NCBI GenBank assembly: GCA_964495375.1
Contig: CAZBWM010000036.1
Coordinates: 1-64,000 of the forward strand
Direction of reading: 5' to 3'
Length of the DNA: 64,000 nucleotides
DNA from: JAIESQ01 sp964495375
GTDB taxonomy: Bacteria; Planctomycetota; Planctomycetia; Pirellulales; JAEUIK01
Below are positions 9,742 through 18,994 of this stretch, piece after piece; within the stretch, counting starts at the first letter, position 1; every line of letters starts with the position of its first letter. The notes below the pieces were generated by a model. That model was not told the origin of the DNA. It worked only from the letters and a program-made list of their open reading frames with translations, and ran no database searches. A program made the translations under genes and the position numbers.

Positions 9742-10671
9742 ATGCGGAATTTCAAACTCTGGGGAGCGACACTGGCTTTGGTAGTTGCGATCCATGCCAG
9801 CTCGATCCAGATTTCTCATGCCGTGCCCGTTGATGTCAATTTCTCTGGCGCGTCGCAAGCGTTTGTCGGCGTCACCTCGGTTTTCGGCACGCTGACTGCT
9901 ACCGGCTCGGGCGTCGCCAATACGAAGAGCGGCCCCGAAGCTTTCGTGCTGACTCCGCCTACCGTTCACCCGATCACGCTGGCCGGCGGCTTCGCGCTGG
10001 TCGACTCGCAACCCAACAGTGTCGGCCCGACGTCGGTGTTTGACGTCACGCCGATCGCGATCAACGCCATCAATAACCTCAACGTCGATTTGCTGAACGG
10101 CACCGTCGTGCCAATCGCTTTCAACACGGTTAATCTCACGAGCAATTCATCGGTCGCCTTGTTGAAGAATATCTCGGTCGACGCTTCGGCCGATGCCGAC
10201 GGCCTGGAGTTCTTCCAAACCGGCCTCTCGACGCTCACGCCGCTGGGGCCAAACTTCGGCAACTTCAGCGTGCCGGGAAACTTCTACCTGCACGCCTCGA
10301 ATTTCAACGCCACTTTGTTCGGCGTGTTGAATTTCCCCTTCCTCGATCTGAGCGAGATCCTGCCGGGCACTCTGTCTGGCACCTACACGATCTCGGGTCC
10401 GGCGAATAACACGAAGATCACTCTCGACGGCACATTGGCACTTCAGGTGCCGGTTAGCGTGTCTGAAGATTTTGTGTTGAACGTCAGCAATCCGCTGTCA
10501 CTGACCGTTTCCGCCACGGCTGCGGCCGCATTCACGGTCTTGGTCAATGTCGGCTTCCACCTCGAGCAGGACCAGATCGTTGTGCCCGAGCCGGGCAGCA
10601 TCGCCCTGCTGGGGATTGGCGTCGCGATGTGCGGTGCCGCGGTTTGGCGCCGTCGCCGTCAGTCGCGCTAG
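9742..10671 (+). CDS. PEP-CTERM sorting-domain protein, paralogue 1
   Basis: A 309-residue exported protein. The N-terminal signal peptide is about residues 1-28 (LVVAIHASSIQISHA) and the C-terminal sorting signal is VVPEPGSIALLGIGVAMCG followed by RRRRQ. In PEP-CTERM systems an exosortase recognises VPEP, cleaves the tail and delivers the protein to the envelope or matrix; no exosortase gene lies in this window. The mature part is rich in Asn, Ser and Thr, with FNTVNLTSNSS and LTPLGPNFGNFSVPGNF segments shared with the next gene and, more distantly, with the one at 47.1-48.0 kb. No enzymatic motif is seen. It is probably a surface structural protein. Confidence 0.88.
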   Translation: MRNFKLWGATLALVVAIHASSIQISHAVPVDVNFSGASQAFVGVTSVFGTLTATGSGVANTKSGPEAFVLTPPTVHPITLAGGFALVDSQPNSVGPTSVFDVTPIAINAINNLNVDLLNGTVVPIAFNTVNLTSNSSVALLKNISVDASADADGLEFFQTGLSTLTPLGPNFGNFSVPGNFYLHASNFNATLFGVLNFPFLDLSEILPGTLSGTYTISGPANNTKITLDGTLALQVPVSVSEDFVLNVSNPLSLTVSATAAAAFTVLVNVGFHLEQDQIVVPEPGSIALLGIGVAMCGAAVWRRRRQSR

Positions 10672-10695
10672 CGTTCATTGTGAATCGATTCCGGT

Positions 10696-10719
10696 CACCG
10701 CGGCGCCCGCGCCGCGGTG
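10696..10719 (+). terminator. Strong GC hairpin after PEP-CTERM paralogue 1
   Basis: A perfect 10-bp stem CACCGCGGCG / CGCCGCGGTG with a 4-nt loop, 25 bases after the stop. It lacks a following T-run. It sits between the two tandem paralogues and probably limits read-through or protects the upstream mRNA end. Confidence 0.5.
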
Positions 10720-10786
10720 GCTGGTTGCGTTGTCGCAAGTAGTTTCGCGTAACTAATTCGGATACTTCGAGAGGATCATCAGGCCA

Positions 10787-11710
10787 ATGCGGAATCTAGT
10801 TCGCTGGGGGGCAACCCTTTCGATCGTCGTTGTCATTTCGATTTCCTCCGCCGCGAGTCGCGCGGCAATCGTGCCGGTCAACTTCGCGGGGCCGCTGCAG
10901 TCGTTCAACGGCGTGGCGACGGGATTTGGCACGTTTGGCGCGGCCGGTTCGGGAGAAGCCTTCAACGCCAAGACGAGCAAGCTCGAGGCGTTTTCGCTCA
11001 CGCCGCCGCTGGTGCATCCGCTGACGGTCGCCGGTGGCTTCTCGAAGGTTAAGGCCGAGCCCGTCAGCGTGGCCCCGCCAGCCCTGTTTAATGCCACGCC
11101 GACCACGATCACCGATATCGCCAATCTGAATTTAGACTTTCTCAATGGCGTTACCGCGCCGCTCGCCTTCAACACCATCATACTCACGAGCAACAGCTCG
11201 ATTCCGCTGTTGCAAAACATCACTGTCGACGCCTCGGGCGAGTTGTCCGAGCTGGCGTTCAATCAGACGGGCGCGGCCACGCTAACTCCGCTGGGGCCCA
11301 ACTTCGGCACCTTCAGCTTGCCCGGCGATTTCAAGCTGGGGCTCAGCAATAACTTCGTCACGTTGGCGGGCATCATCAATTATTCTCTCCTGGACCTGGC
11401 TGGCACCACTTCGGGAGCCTTGAGCGGCACCTACACGATCTCCGGTCCTCCAGGCAACGCGAAAATCACCCTCGACGGCACGCTGGGCCTGGCGGTGCCA
11501 ATCACGGGCAACACGGCATTCCTCGTCAATGCCACCTCGCCCATCGCGTTGACCGTGTCGGCCACTGCGGATCTCGTAGCCAGCATGTTGGTGAACGCCG
11601 GTTTCCACCTCGAGCAAGATGGCCTCGTTGTGCCCGAGCCGGGGACCGTCGCCCTGATGGCGATCGGCCTGGCGATGTGCGGCGCGTTTGCCTGGCGCCG
11701 GCGCCGGTAG
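10787..11710 (+). CDS. PEP-CTERM sorting-domain protein, paralogue 2 (tandem duplicate)
   Basis: A 307-residue protein clearly homologous over its whole length to its upstream neighbour. Shared blocks include VHPLTVAGGF, FNTIILTSNSS, LTPLGPNFGTFSLPGDF, LSGTYTISGP, KITLDGTLGLAVP and VNAGFHLEQD. It has a signal peptide (about residues 1-25) and the C-terminal VVPEPGTVALMAIGLAMCG-RRRR sorting signal. The first codons and the AGGCCAATGCGGAAT leader also match paralogue 1, so the duplication is local and included the start region. Function is unknown beyond exosortase-dependent export. Confidence 0.88.
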   Translation: MRNLVRWGATLSIVVVISISSAASRAAIVPVNFAGPLQSFNGVATGFGTFGAAGSGEAFNAKTSKLEAFSLTPPLVHPLTVAGGFSKVKAEPVSVAPPALFNATPTTITDIANLNLDFLNGVTAPLAFNTIILTSNSSIPLLQNITVDASGELSELAFNQTGAATLTPLGPNFGTFSLPGDFKLGLSNNFVTLAGIINYSLLDLAGTTSGALSGTYTISGPPGNAKITLDGTLGLAVPITGNTAFLVNATSPIALTVSATADLVASMLVNAGFHLEQDGLVVPEPGTVALMAIGLAMCGAFAWRRRR

Positions 11711-11807
11711 TTCGCCCAGTGCTTCGACGTCGCGAACCAAAAATCAGAGCAATCGAAACTTCGCTGCCAACCACCATCCATCTGCGGCATCAAGATCCAG
11801 GGGTGAA

Positions 11808-12701
11808 ATGATTTCTATGACGATCACAAGGACGTCCTTCCGCGGCGTGGTATTCGCAATCGCTTTGCAGTTGCTGGCCTGCTCAACCCAGGCCGCCACG
11901 CTACCGTTCACCACGGGCCTGAAGCTGTGGCTCGACGCCACGACCGGCGTGACCACCTCGGGTAGCACCGTCACCGGCTGGGCCGATCAATCGGGAAATG
12001 GCCATGATGGTTCGCATACTTCGGGCTCTCCGCAGTTGGTCGGCGGCGCGATCAACGGTCTGCCGGCGATCAACTTCGACGGCACGGCCGACTACTTCGC
12101 GCTGGCCGGCGGCGCCGTCCTAGCGAGCGATAGTTTCACCATCTTCGCCATTGCTACTGATACGGGCGCCGATATCGGCTACCGCAACATCTATTCGAAC
12201 TGGGACGCCGGAAACTCGTGGTCGTCAGTGTTCCTCGGCACGGCCGACGGCACCAGCCCCGCGCGCTCGGGCCGTGTGACTGATGGTCTCTACGCAACGG
12301 ACGTCATCACCGATCCGACAACTCCATTCATCAGTTGGGGCGTCTATCAGGGGGGCATCAACGCCGAGATGTTTCTCAACGGCAATCTCGTCGGATCCGA
12401 AGCGCAGAACAATCTGCCCGCCGATGATACCAACCCCAATGGCAAGCGCGACGTCAGCACGCTGTCGTACATTGGCCAGCAGGGGAGTTTTCCTGGTGAG
12501 TATTGGCAAGGCTTGATCGGCGAAGTGCTGGTGTACGAAGGCGCGCTGACACCCGCCGAGCAAGCTGAAGTTTACGGTTACCTGTACGCCAAGTGGGTTG
12601 TCGTGCCCGAGCCAAGCAGCCTGCTGCTGGCCATCATCAGCGCGGTTGGAGTTGCCGTGGCCCTTGGCCATCGCCGGCGTGCCGGCCTGCGCCTGAGCTA
12701 G
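11808..12701 (+). CDS. LamG/concanavalin-like PEP-CTERM protein
   Basis: A 297-residue secreted protein. A signal peptide ends near STQAA. The body starts with LKLWLDATTGV and has WADQSGNGHDG, INFDGTADYFALAGG, YQGGINAEMFLNG and GLIGEVLVYEGALTPAEQAEVYGYLYAKW, the usual pattern of the LamG/laminin-G-3-like jelly-roll carried by many planctomycete surface proteins. The C-terminus is VVPEPSSLLLAIIS...RRR, a PEP-CTERM signal. An in-frame ATG at 11817 is an alternative start; AGGGG at 11799-11803 lies 4 nt before the first ATG and 13 nt before the second. It probably binds carbohydrate or protein at the cell surface. Confidence 0.82.
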   Translation: MISMTITRTSFRGVVFAIALQLLACSTQAATLPFTTGLKLWLDATTGVTTSGSTVTGWADQSGNGHDGSHTSGSPQLVGGAINGLPAINFDGTADYFALAGGAVLASDSFTIFAIATDTGADIGYRNIYSNWDAGNSWSSVFLGTADGTSPARSGRVTDGLYATDVITDPTTPFISWGVYQGGINAEMFLNGNLVGSEAQNNLPADDTNPNGKRDVSTLSYIGQQGSFPGEYWQGLIGEVLVYEGALTPAEQAEVYGYLYAKWVVVPEPSSLLLAIISAVGVAVALGHRRRAGLRLS

Positions 12702-13004
12702 TCGGAATCCGCTGCGACGTCTCCCGCCTGCACCGTTTTGGTGTCGGGTGTTACGCCCTCGGGGCGCGATGCCTGCCCTGCTTCAACTGGCCGCCACCAC
12801 GGCATTTGAGCGCTGATGAGGTTGCCGTCTGGGGACGGTGCCTGATTTTCTGTGGCAAATCTTTCGCCGCTGACCGGGACGAATTACGCTCGACCGGCGT
12901 CCTCTTTTTGGAACCGGGAAACGCGAACCCCCGGCGAAGTCCGCACTCAGTGGCCGGACGCTTGCCTTGGGCTCGCGGACAGCGTGCAACCTTCGCAGAC
13001 GCCG
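12702..13004. other. Intergenic region before the sigma-factor gene
   Basis: No gene is supported. It contains GGGGACGGTGCCTGATTTTC, which resembles the GGGGACTGTCCC repeat family found at the other end of the window. The sigma-factor frame is open upstream to 12852, but that extension has no family features. Confidence 0.4.
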
Positions 13005-13511
13005 ATGGACGAAGCGGCCCTCCAGCTCGTGCAGCAGATGCTGGCCCAGCAAGCCGCCGCGCTCGAGCTGTACGCGCGCCAGTGGTGTCAAACGCCCGAA
13101 GACGTCGTGCAGGAAGCGCTACTCCGCCTGGCTCGCGAGCGCCCCTTGCCCGACCGGCCCGTGGCCTGGCTGTACTTTGCGGTGCGGCGCGGAGCGCTGA
13201 GCGCGGCGCGTGGCGCCTCGCGCAGGCATCGGCACGAAGGCGCGGCCGCCCGTTCGATCGAGTGGTTTGAAGGAGACCCGGGGCAGGCACTCGACGCTGA
13301 GGTGGCCAGGGCCGCACTCGACGACCTCCCTATGGCCGAACGAGAAGTGGTCGTCACTCGCTTGTGGGGCGGATTGAGTTTTCAAGAAGTTGGCGAACTG
13401 GTCGGCTGCTCGTCGAGCGCTGCCCAGCGCCGGTATGTCGCGGCCCTGGCCGCGCTCCGCGAAAGGTTTGGTGTGCGATGTTTGCCGATGAAGGACTGCC
13501 CGAAGAGCTGA
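13005..13511 (+). CDS. ECF-like sigma-70 family RNA polymerase sigma factor
   Basis: A 168-residue protein with sigma region 2 features (YARQWCQTPEDVVQEALLRLA, VAWLYFAVRRGALSAARGASRRHRHE) and a sigma-70 region 4 (LPMAEREVVVTRLWGGLSFQEVGELVGCSSSAAQRR). It should direct RNA polymerase to a dedicated promoter set. The ATG gives the usual N-terminus; a GTG at 12984 is possible. Its 3' end overlaps the next gene by 34 bp, the arrangement expected of a translationally coupled sigma/anti-sigma pair. The targets are unknown; neighbouring secreted-protein genes are candidates. Confidence 0.85.
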   Translation: MDEAALQLVQQMLAQQAAALELYARQWCQTPEDVVQEALLRLARERPLPDRPVAWLYFAVRRGALSAARGASRRHRHEGAAARSIEWFEGDPGQALDAEVARAALDDLPMAEREVVVTRLWGGLSFQEVGELVGCSSSAAQRRYVAALAALRERFGVRCLPMKDCPKS

Positions 13512-14131
13512 CGGCCTTTGAAGCGCGACTCGCGTCGCTACGGCCAGTCGTCAGCCGCATCAATCGCGATCAATTGATGTACCGACTCGGCGTCCAGTCG
13601 GCGCTCGGTCGGTTGGCTGCCGACGGCGCTGGGAGTGTCGCGCCTGCATCGCCGGTCTGGTGGCAGCGTCCGCGACTGTGGCAAGCGGCTGCGCTGGTGC
13701 TGGCCTGCACGACGCTGACGCTGGGCTCGTTCTTGGTCGCTTCGCCGCGCTATGTCGATCGAGTTGTTTATCTGCCGCGATCGGTCACGACGCCCCCAAA
13801 CGCGCTACCAGCGCCACCCGATCGCGTCGGCGATCCGCAGGTAGAAGAGCCGCCGTTTCATCTGATCGTCGCCGGAAATCGCTCGCGGCTGAAACCCAAC
13901 GAGCGGTGGTTGACCGCCCTGGCCGCTCCCGGCTCCCGCTATTCGCAGAATGCTGAATTGCGAGCCCGAGTGCCGCGCATCGCCAGCGATCCGGGCGCGC
14001 CGATTCTCGTCATCGAACAGCGGCACCCGGACACTGCTGACAGCAGAATAGCCGATCAAGCGGACGCGCCACTCCTGCGCGGGAGCGACCATCGCCAGAT
14101 GATCGAGTTGCTTAATCCGGCAAGCCACTAG
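13478..14131 (+). CDS. Probable membrane-anchored anti-sigma-like protein
   Basis: A 217-residue protein that starts inside the sigma-factor gene (34-bp overlap). An N-terminal cytoplasmic part of about 65 residues (FEARLASLRPVVSRINRDQLMYRLG) precedes one transmembrane helix (LWQAAALVLACTTLTLGSFLVA, about residues 68-90) and a roughly 125-residue extracytoplasmic tail. This is the topology of ECF-associated anti-sigma factors, but the HxxxCxxC zinc motif is absent. The assignment rests on context and topology rather than on sequence motifs. Confidence 0.55.
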   Translation: MFADEGLPEELTAFEARLASLRPVVSRINRDQLMYRLGVQSALGRLAADGAGSVAPASPVWWQRPRLWQAAALVLACTTLTLGSFLVASPRYVDRVVYLPRSVTTPPNALPAPPDRVGDPQVEEPPFHLIVAGNRSRLKPNERWLTALAAPGSRYSQNAELRARVPRIASDPGAPILVIEQRHPDTADSRIADQADAPLLRGSDHRQMIELLNPASH

Positions 14132-14200
14132 GCCGCTGACAATACGCCTCGATGATCCGCTGAAGTGAAGATCTGAATCCTCCAACCCGAGCGAATACCC

Positions 14201-15634
14201 ATGCGGACTATCTTTACGATCGGATGTGCGCTGCTCTGCTGCGCGGCGACAGTCCAGGCTGCCGACGACGTGCGCGTCGTGAAGCTCGCCGTCAGCCCGG
14301 CGACGCGACCGGTGCCGGCGATGAAGTATCGCTTGACGCCGACCGATCGCGAATTGGTCCCCGGCAATGCGGCGGCGCTCTACTACCGGGCGATCTTGCA
14401 ATTGGTGGAAACGCGGCATCTTGAGCGCGGTAATGCGGACAATAGCGTGATGGCCGCCGCCAATGGTGATTGGCTCGAACTGTCACCCGATCAATTACCA
14501 CGCGACGCGGGCGCCAAGGCGCTCCAGCGCTGGGCGAACCCGCTGGCCGAAGCCACGCTCGCCGCCCGTCGCCGCAGCGCCCAGTGGGATCTACCCCTCA
14601 AAGAACATGGCATCATGACGCTGCTCCCCGAAGTGCAAGAGATGCGCACGCTGGTACGGCTGATGGCCCTCAAGGCCAAGCTCGCGCTTGCTGAGAAAGA
14701 CTACGACGAGGCGTCTGAGACCCTCGAAACCATGATCCGTATGGGGGAGCACGTCAGCGAGTCGGGCACGCTGGTCAGTTCGCTGGTCGGCGTCGCTTGC
14801 GATTCGATCGCCCTGAACGAAGTCGAAGACTGGATCAACTCCCCTGCTTCGCCCAACTTGTACTGGGCGCTCACGGCCTTGCACGATCCGCTGGTGGATA
14901 TTGGCGCGGCGCTGGAGTCCGAACATTACTGGCTCGGTTCGTCGCTGCCGTATGTTGATATCTTGTCGACGTCCGTCCTCTCCGCCGAACAAGGGCGTGA
15001 GCTGGCCCGCGGTGTCGTCGAACTCATGTCGCTAGCGACCGATAACGTCCACCTTGAGCTACTTCCCGGCATGAAGCTGCCGGTTCCGCCCGAGGCAGCG
15101 TTACAGTTGCCGGCACTGGCCACGTACCCCAGCGCCAAGCGAGAGTTGATTGCCCGCGGACGCTCGGCCGATCAAGTTGAACAGATGCCAGTCATCCAAG
15201 TGGTTGTGCTGAGCTGGGTGGAGTCGTACCGCGAACAGCTCGACGAAGCGGTCGCGTGGGGCCATCGACCGTATTCCGAAGCGCGCGTCGCCATTGCTGA
15301 GCTCGACGAAGACTTCGACAGGCTGAATCGCGGTCCGTCGGGCTTCTTCGCGCGGTTGCTGCTGCCGGCAATCAATGCCGCGCGAGCCGCCGGGGCGAGG
15401 ATCGATCAGCGGGTAGCCCTGCTTCGAACCGTCGAGGCCCTGCGGCTGTACTCGGCGGCCCACGGCGGCGGACTCCCTTCCAAGCTGAGCGAGGTGACCG
15501 AGGTGCCCGTTCCACTCGACCCCGCGACGGGCGAGTCGTTCGCCTACGAGCTGTCCGCTGGCACGGCCACGTTGCAGTCGCGCGAAAAGTCCATCTATCA
15601 GCACACGGTCTACGAGATCACCGTTCGCAAGTAA
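14201..15634 (+). CDS. Secreted planctomycete protein of unknown function
   Basis: A 477-residue protein with a clear signal peptide (residues 1-20, ending TVQAAD). The N-terminal segment KYRLTPTDRELVPGNAAALYYRAILQL and the C-terminal LRTVEALRLYSAAHGGGLPSKLSEVTEVPVPLDPATGESFAYEL are patterns I associate with periplasmic planctomycete proteins; the second resembles a pseudopilin-like tail. The middle is helical. No catalytic motif is seen. It lies 69 bp after the anti-sigma-like gene and 71 bp before the DUF1559-type gene, in the same direction, so the four genes may form one transcription unit. Confidence 0.7.
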   Translation: MRTIFTIGCALLCCAATVQAADDVRVVKLAVSPATRPVPAMKYRLTPTDRELVPGNAAALYYRAILQLVETRHLERGNADNSVMAAANGDWLELSPDQLPRDAGAKALQRWANPLAEATLAARRRSAQWDLPLKEHGIMTLLPEVQEMRTLVRLMALKAKLALAEKDYDEASETLETMIRMGEHVSESGTLVSSLVGVACDSIALNEVEDWINSPASPNLYWALTALHDPLVDIGAALESEHYWLGSSLPYVDILSTSVLSAEQGRELARGVVELMSLATDNVHLELLPGMKLPVPPEAALQLPALATYPSAKRELIARGRSADQVEQMPVIQVVVLSWVESYREQLDEAVAWGHRPYSEARVAIAELDEDFDRLNRGPSGFFARLLLPAINAARAAGARIDQRVALLRTVEALRLYSAAHGGGLPSKLSEVTEVPVPLDPATGESFAYELSAGTATLQSREKSIYQHTVYEITVRK

Positions 15635-15705
15635 TCGTGTCGTCGTGGCGACCAAAGGAAGCCGCCCATGTCTCACCCCGTTGCATTTCAACCAGGAGCT
15701 TTTCG

Positions 15706-17286
15706 ATGCTAACTCGCATTCCTATTGCGGCCTTCGTTATCGCGGCGGCCTACTTGGCTTGTGCGACAAGTTCGACGGCGATCGCCGCCGACGTGCCCAT
15801 CGCCGATGCGCTCGCCCCATGGATGGACGAAGAGGCGATTGCCGTCTCGCGCATCGATCTGGAGCGCGCTGACCCCGTCGGCCTTGCCAGGATCTTCGCC
15901 CTCCTGCCCGATCTGGCCGAAGCGGTGCGCAACTCCGCCGACGCGCTGGGCGTCGCGCAGCGCGTGAGCGCCATGGCCGGATCGCAGATCTACTTCATCT
16001 TGTCGGTGCCGACCAGCAACAAACTGCCGTTCATCTGCGTGGTGCCGCTGAGCGATGCCAGCCGCGCGGCCACGGCCACCAAAGCGTTTCATTTCAGCGC
16101 GAAGACCGAGCGCGAGTGGCGGCATGAAGTAATCGATAACCTGCTGATCGCGGGGCCGAAGGACAAAGTCGATCATCTGCTTGCCTTGCGCGAATCCGCG
16201 CGGCAAGGAACGACATCCACACCCCCACGCCCGCACCTGGCCGCCGCGTTGGCAGCCACGGGTGAGGCTCCCGTGGCGCTGGCCTACGTTCCCTCGGCCG
16301 ACCAGCAGCGCGTGCTTGACGAACTGACGCCGGAGTTGCCCGCCGAAGTGGGCGCCAACACGGCGCGCGATCTGGCGCGTGCCACGCGCTGGGTTGCCTC
16401 GGCGTACGAGCATGGCAAGTCCCTGCGTGTGACGCTCGCTACCGAATCGGAGACGGCCGCGAAGGGGGCTCTCGAGAACGTCGATGGCCTCCTCGGCGCG
16501 CTGATGCTGCAAGGGCGCCTGACAAATCCTAATTCAGCCGAAGCCCAAGTTTTCAAACTGCTGGGCCCCGCGCTCGAGGCCATCAAACCCCACCAAGCCG
16601 GCGATCAGGTCGTGCTCGAGCTCGAAGGCGAGCAGCTCGCCGCGCTGTTCCCGCCCCCGGGCGAAGTCCCTGGCGGCCCGCTCGGCCGCACCCAGGCGAT
16701 GAACAAGCTCAAGCAAATCGCCATCGCCATGCACACCTTTGCCGACGCCAACAATCATTTCCCTGACGCGGCCAAGAGTGACGCTAAAGGTAAAGCGCTC
16801 CTCAGTTGGCGCGTGCAAATTTTGCCGTACCTCGAAAATGGGGGTGACGCGCTCTACAAGGAATTCAAGCTCGACGAACCCTGGGACAGCGACCATAACA
16901 AGAAGCTCATCGATCGCATGCCCGATGTGTTCAAGCTCCCCGGCAGCAATGCGGCGGCCGGCAAAACGTGCGTCGTGCTGCCCGTGGGTGAAAACACCGT
17001 CGCCCCCAAGGGCAAAGGGCTACGAATTCGCGACATAACCGACGGCACGTCGAACACCATCCTGATCGTCGACGCCGACGACGACCACGCGGTGATCTGG
17101 ACCGCGCCCGACGATCTCACGTACGACGCGGAGAAACCCAGCGCCAACCTCAGCACGCGTTACGGCGATGGTTTTCTGGCCGTGATGTGCGATGGCTCCG
17201 TGCAATTCTTCGCCTCGACCGTACCCGTCGAAACCGTTCGTGCGCTGTTTACGGCCAATGGTCGCGAGCCGATCGACCGTCCGTAG
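15706..17286 (+). CDS. Secreted protein with C-terminal DUF1559-type domain
   Basis: A 526-residue protein. It starts at ATG 15706 behind AGGAGC and has a signal peptide (MLTRIPIAAFVIAAAYLACA). From about residue 325 it carries a DUF1559-like module: MNKLKQIAIAMHTFADANNHFP, LSWRVQILPYLENGG, LYKEFKLDEPWDSDHNKKL, RIRDITDGTSNTILIVDA and FLAVMCDGSVQFF. DUF1559 proteins are greatly expanded in planctomycetes and usually carry an N-terminal pilin-like methylation segment. Here that segment is replaced by a roughly 300-residue periplasmic domain, so the module is used without an obvious pilin N-terminus. The exact role is unknown. Confidence 0.8.
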   Translation: MLTRIPIAAFVIAAAYLACATSSTAIAADVPIADALAPWMDEEAIAVSRIDLERADPVGLARIFALLPDLAEAVRNSADALGVAQRVSAMAGSQIYFILSVPTSNKLPFICVVPLSDASRAATATKAFHFSAKTEREWRHEVIDNLLIAGPKDKVDHLLALRESARQGTTSTPPRPHLAAALAATGEAPVALAYVPSADQQRVLDELTPELPAEVGANTARDLARATRWVASAYEHGKSLRVTLATESETAAKGALENVDGLLGALMLQGRLTNPNSAEAQVFKLLGPALEAIKPHQAGDQVVLELEGEQLAALFPPPGEVPGGPLGRTQAMNKLKQIAIAMHTFADANNHFPDAAKSDAKGKALLSWRVQILPYLENGGDALYKEFKLDEPWDSDHNKKLIDRMPDVFKLPGSNAAAGKTCVVLPVGENTVAPKGKGLRIRDITDGTSNTILIVDADDDHAVIWTAPDDLTYDAEKPSANLSTRYGDGFLAVMCDGSVQFFASTVPVETVRALFTANGREPIDRP

Positions 17287-17650
17287 TTTGTCGTTGCACA
17301 CACAAAGTGCATGGCAATTCACAAACCGCCCAGTCCCCGCAAGCGACGCCAATCGCCGTGAAAACGGCGGTCTGGCGTCGCGCCATTGTTGCGGCTTTTT
17401 ATCCCGCCTGCTGCTCGCTATCCGCCGCCCGCACCAGTATGCTGGCTGGTGAGGAGCACCGATTCTCTGGCCGGCAGCAAGCCTACTGAGGGAGCTTGCC
17501 GCGATCGTCGCACCCCACCGACTTCGCAAGTCTCGAGATGCTCAGCCGGTCTCAAGGATCATCGCGCTACTTTGTGCCAGGTGAGGTCCGCTCCCTGGCG
17601 CCGCTTAGCGCGAGCGGGTTACATCGCCCCCGAGGGCAAAAGGAGTTGCC
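17287..17650. other. Intergenic region before the desaturase gene
   Basis: No gene is supported; the frames here are extensions or shadows of the desaturase gene. AAGGAG directly precedes its ATG. A TGGCTGG-TGAG-GAGCA string near 17441 has sigma-54 spacing, but matches only about 8 of 12 positions and is not called. Confidence 0.4.
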
Positions 17651-18787
17651 ATGCGCAACGGTCAGACAACGACACTTCAGCCTGCGCGCACAGCGCTCGG
17701 TACAACCTTGCTGAAGAATGTGCAGTGGGGCCAGGCCGTCTCGATTCTCGTGATTCATCTGCTCGCGCTCCTCGTCTTCGTCCCCTACTTTTTCAGTTGG
17801 ACGGGCGTGGCCGTCTTCGTGTTTGGGCTGCTGGTGTTCGGCCAGGTAGGCATCCCCATCTGCTATCACCGGCAATTGACGCATCGCAGCTTCCGCACCG
17901 CGAAATGGCTCGAGCGCTCGTTCGTCACGTTCGCCCTGTGTAGCGCGCAGCAGACGCCCGCCAAATGGGTCGCCTGGCATCGCAAACACCACAACATGTC
18001 CGACCAGCCCGAAGATCCGCATAGCCCGCTGGTGAGCTTCCTCTGGGCCCACTTGGGCTGGCTATGTGTGGACGACGATCGCAACTCAGATCACTCGTTC
18101 TACGACAAGTACGCCCGCGACATCCTCGAAGATCCGTTCTACTTCTATCTCGAGCGGCATCGCGCCACGATGGTCTGGATCTACCTGGCTCACGCCGCGC
18201 TCTTTTTCGCGGTGAGCCTGGGCCTCGCCTGGGCGGCGCTGGGCAGTGGCGCGGCCGCCTTGCAGCTCGCGCTCAGCGTGTTGGTCTGGGGGGTGATCGC
18301 CCGCACGGTCTATGTGTGGCACATCACGTGGAGCGTTAACTCGCTCTCGCACCTGCACGGTTATCGCAACTTTGAAACGGGCGATGACAGCCGCAACAAC
18401 TGGTTCGTGGCCCTGATCACCGGCGGCGAGGGCTGGCACAACAATCACCATGCCGATCAATCGGCCGCCACGGTGCAGGTCCGCTGGTGGGAGTTCGACC
18501 TGAACTATTACGTCATCAAGGGGCTGGAGCGCGTGGGCTTGGCCACGCACGTGGTACCCGGCACAAAGCGCCGTCGCCAACAGCAGGGACGCTTCGTCGA
18601 GCGCGTCGTCAAGACCGCGGCCGGCCCGACGGTGACCGTCATCGAATCGCCGGTGACGTCAGCCGACGCAGCGCGGGCCAGCCAAGACACGGTGGAGATT
18701 GACGCGACCTTACGCGACACGACACTAAGCAACGCGACAGCGATCGAGCGCGATGAGCCAGAGCTGGTGGCGCCGGCGGTGGAGTAG
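17651..18787 (+). CDS. Acyl-CoA/acyl-lipid fatty-acid desaturase (delta-9 type)
   Basis: A 378-residue integral-membrane di-iron desaturase that introduces a double bond into fatty acyl chains, using O2 and electrons from a reductase. The three histidine boxes are present: HRQLTH (residues 73-78), HRKHH (110-114) and HNNHH (263-267). Four or so hydrophobic segments surround them. AAGGAG precedes the ATG. The final 70 residues (after YYVIKGLERVGLATHVV) are a hydrophilic Thr/Ala-rich extension beyond the core. The gene stands alone; cold or membrane-fluidity control is usual for the family but not visible here. Confidence 0.92.
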   Translation: MRNGQTTTLQPARTALGTTLLKNVQWGQAVSILVIHLLALLVFVPYFFSWTGVAVFVFGLLVFGQVGIPICYHRQLTHRSFRTAKWLERSFVTFALCSAQQTPAKWVAWHRKHHNMSDQPEDPHSPLVSFLWAHLGWLCVDDDRNSDHSFYDKYARDILEDPFYFYLERHRATMVWIYLAHAALFFAVSLGLAWAALGSGAAALQLALSVLVWGVIARTVYVWHITWSVNSLSHLHGYRNFETGDDSRNNWFVALITGGEGWHNNHHADQSAATVQVRWWEFDLNYYVIKGLERVGLATHVVPGTKRRRQQQGRFVERVVKTAAGPTVTVIESPVTSADAARASQDTVEIDATLRDTTLSNATAIERDEPELVAPAVE

Positions 18788-18994
18788 CAGACCTCGCACT
18801 CTCTGGCGTTTGGTCTGGCCATGGATCCGCCGCGAATCCTGCGGTTCGGCGCGTTTAGCTGCGTTTTCTGCGCGGCGTCTTGCTCACTCCCCTCCTCAAC
18901 ATCAAAATACCAGCCGGCTTCGCTCTTCGTGGCGAGACCACCCCCGCTACATCCCGCACACCCTTACTGACCATTCGTGGAAAGTCGCTAAACC

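Noticed and set aside
17386..17943. 185-codon frame overlapping the start of the desaturase gene
   Set aside because: The desaturase frame has all three His boxes and AAGGAG; this one has nothing.
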